From an uncultured Eggerthella sp. (GTDB taxonomy: Bacteria > Actinomycetota > Coriobacteriia > Coriobacteriales > Eggerthellaceae), in contig URJE01000022.1 of NCBI GenBank assembly GCA_900547965.1, positions 1 to 21,920 on the forward strand: 21,920 bases of DNA, written 5' to 3'. Made by a program: the position numbers and the translations under genes. Below the pieces are notes generated by a model. It did no database searches. It had not been told where the DNA came from and saw only the letters and a program-made list of their open reading frames with translations. Numbering within the stretch: the stretch's first letter is position 1; every line of letters starts with the position of its first letter. Shown piece by piece: positions 21,539-21,920 of this stretch.

Positions 21539-21568
21539 TGTGAACATGTTCTGGAGGAGGGAGAACCT

Positions 21569-21920
21569 ATGAGTAATAACGTCGACGATCTTCGCAGCGC
21601 GCTTGAGTTTCTGCGTGGGATCCCTGGCCAGCTGGTGGAAACCGACGTCGAGGTAGACCCTGAGGCGGAGCTGTGCGGCGTGTATCGCCACGTCGGCGCA
21701 GGTGGTACGGTGCCCCGTCCCACACAAGAAGGCCCCGCCATGGTATTCAATAACATTAAGGGTCATCCCGATGCACGTGTTGCTATTGGCTTGCTCGCAA
21801 GTCGCGAAAGGGTGGCGAAGCTGCTCGATGCTGATCCGAAGCGCTTGGGCTTCATGCTCAACGAAGCGGTATTGAACCCTGTGCCGCCCGTTGATGTGCC
21901 TGAAGAAGAGGCGGTATGCC
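21569..21920 (+). CDS. UbiD-family decarboxylase (aromatic acid type), 3' end beyond the window
   Basis: The first 117 codons of a UbiD-family protein; the full family length is about 450-500 residues. The N-terminus shows family order: DLRSALEFLRGIPGQLVETDVEVDPEAELCGVYRHV, then GPAMVFNNIKGHPDARVAIGLLASRERVAKLL. GGTVPRPTQEGPA recalls the gallate/protocatechuate (LpdC-like) branch more than ubiquinone-pathway UbiD. Family members use prenylated FMN made by a UbiX enzyme; the prFMN-binding and catalytic residues lie beyond the window. The ATG at 21569 follows GGAGGAGGGAG with good spacing. Neighbouring permease and ArsB/NhaD genes fit an import-and-decarboxylate pathway, possibly with gain of proton motive force; this is inference. 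Confidence 0.88.
   Translation, partial: MSNNVDDLRSALEFLRGIPGQLVETDVEVDPEAELCGVYRHVGAGGTVPRPTQEGPAMVFNNIKGHPDARVAIGLLASRERVAKLLDADPKRLGFMLNEAVLNPVPPVDVPEEEAVC

Noticed and set aside
1..21920. CRISPR array, tRNA, rRNA or insertion-sequence transposase
   Set aside because: No regularly spaced direct repeats, no tRNA-like cloverleaf that I could recognise apart from the T-box leader, no rRNA stretches and no transposase motifs were seen in the window.

Overview
The window looks like a chromosomal stretch from a Coriobacteriia / Eggerthellaceae-type actinobacterium (Eggerthella, Slackia, Gordonibacter, Adlercreutzia and relatives). This rests on fairly high GC, AAGGAG-type ribosome binding sites, and an unusual gene mix: a fused HisZ-HisG, a Firmicutes-like T-box in front of pheS, and transporter plus UbiD-decarboxylase genes typical of gut anaerobes. 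The genus is an inference; no rRNA or other marker is present.

Bases 1-328 are the exception. On the minus strand they encode an interior piece of a TrkH/KtrB potassium transporter. It stops dead, in mid-protein, exactly where a 5'-truncated hisZ begins on the plus strand. Both genes are broken at the same point, so this is either an assembly chimera or a real rearrangement.

Bases 329-7786 are a histidine biosynthesis operon on the plus strand: hisZ-hisG (fused), hisD, hisC, hisB, hisH, hisA, hisF, hisI. hisE and a histidinol-phosphate phosphatase are absent and must be encoded elsewhere. A 148-bp element with perfect 24-bp terminal inverted repeats sits between hisA and hisF. A 54-codon membrane ORF lies between hisF and hisI.

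Bases 7788-11573 hold the most unusual module: a 37-aa single-span membrane ORF, a DUF5685-type protein and a J-domain protein with a TPR-like C-terminal half and a Cys-rich tail, all three overlapping or coupled. A strong terminator follows, then an Hsp70 (DnaK) with a short C-terminal lid. This looks like a dedicated chaperone system.

Bases about 11705-15909 are the phenylalanyl-tRNA synthetase operon: T-box riboswitch with a transcription terminator, pheS, a 47-codon membrane ORF, pheT, terminator. Then come a four-span membrane protein with a coiled-coil tail and a hotdog thioesterase (plus strand), a convergent terminator, and on the minus strand an SlyD-like FKBP prolyl isomerase and an ArsB/NhaD (SLC13-like) transporter.

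A largely non-coding divergent region of about 675 bp (19202-19876) separates the ArsB/NhaD gene from a plus-strand unit: a 16-codon leader ORF with a near-perfect Shine-Dalgarno and an internal hairpin, an NCS2-like permease, a terminator, and a UbiD-family decarboxylase that runs off the window end. The last two suggest uptake and decarboxylation of an aromatic acid.
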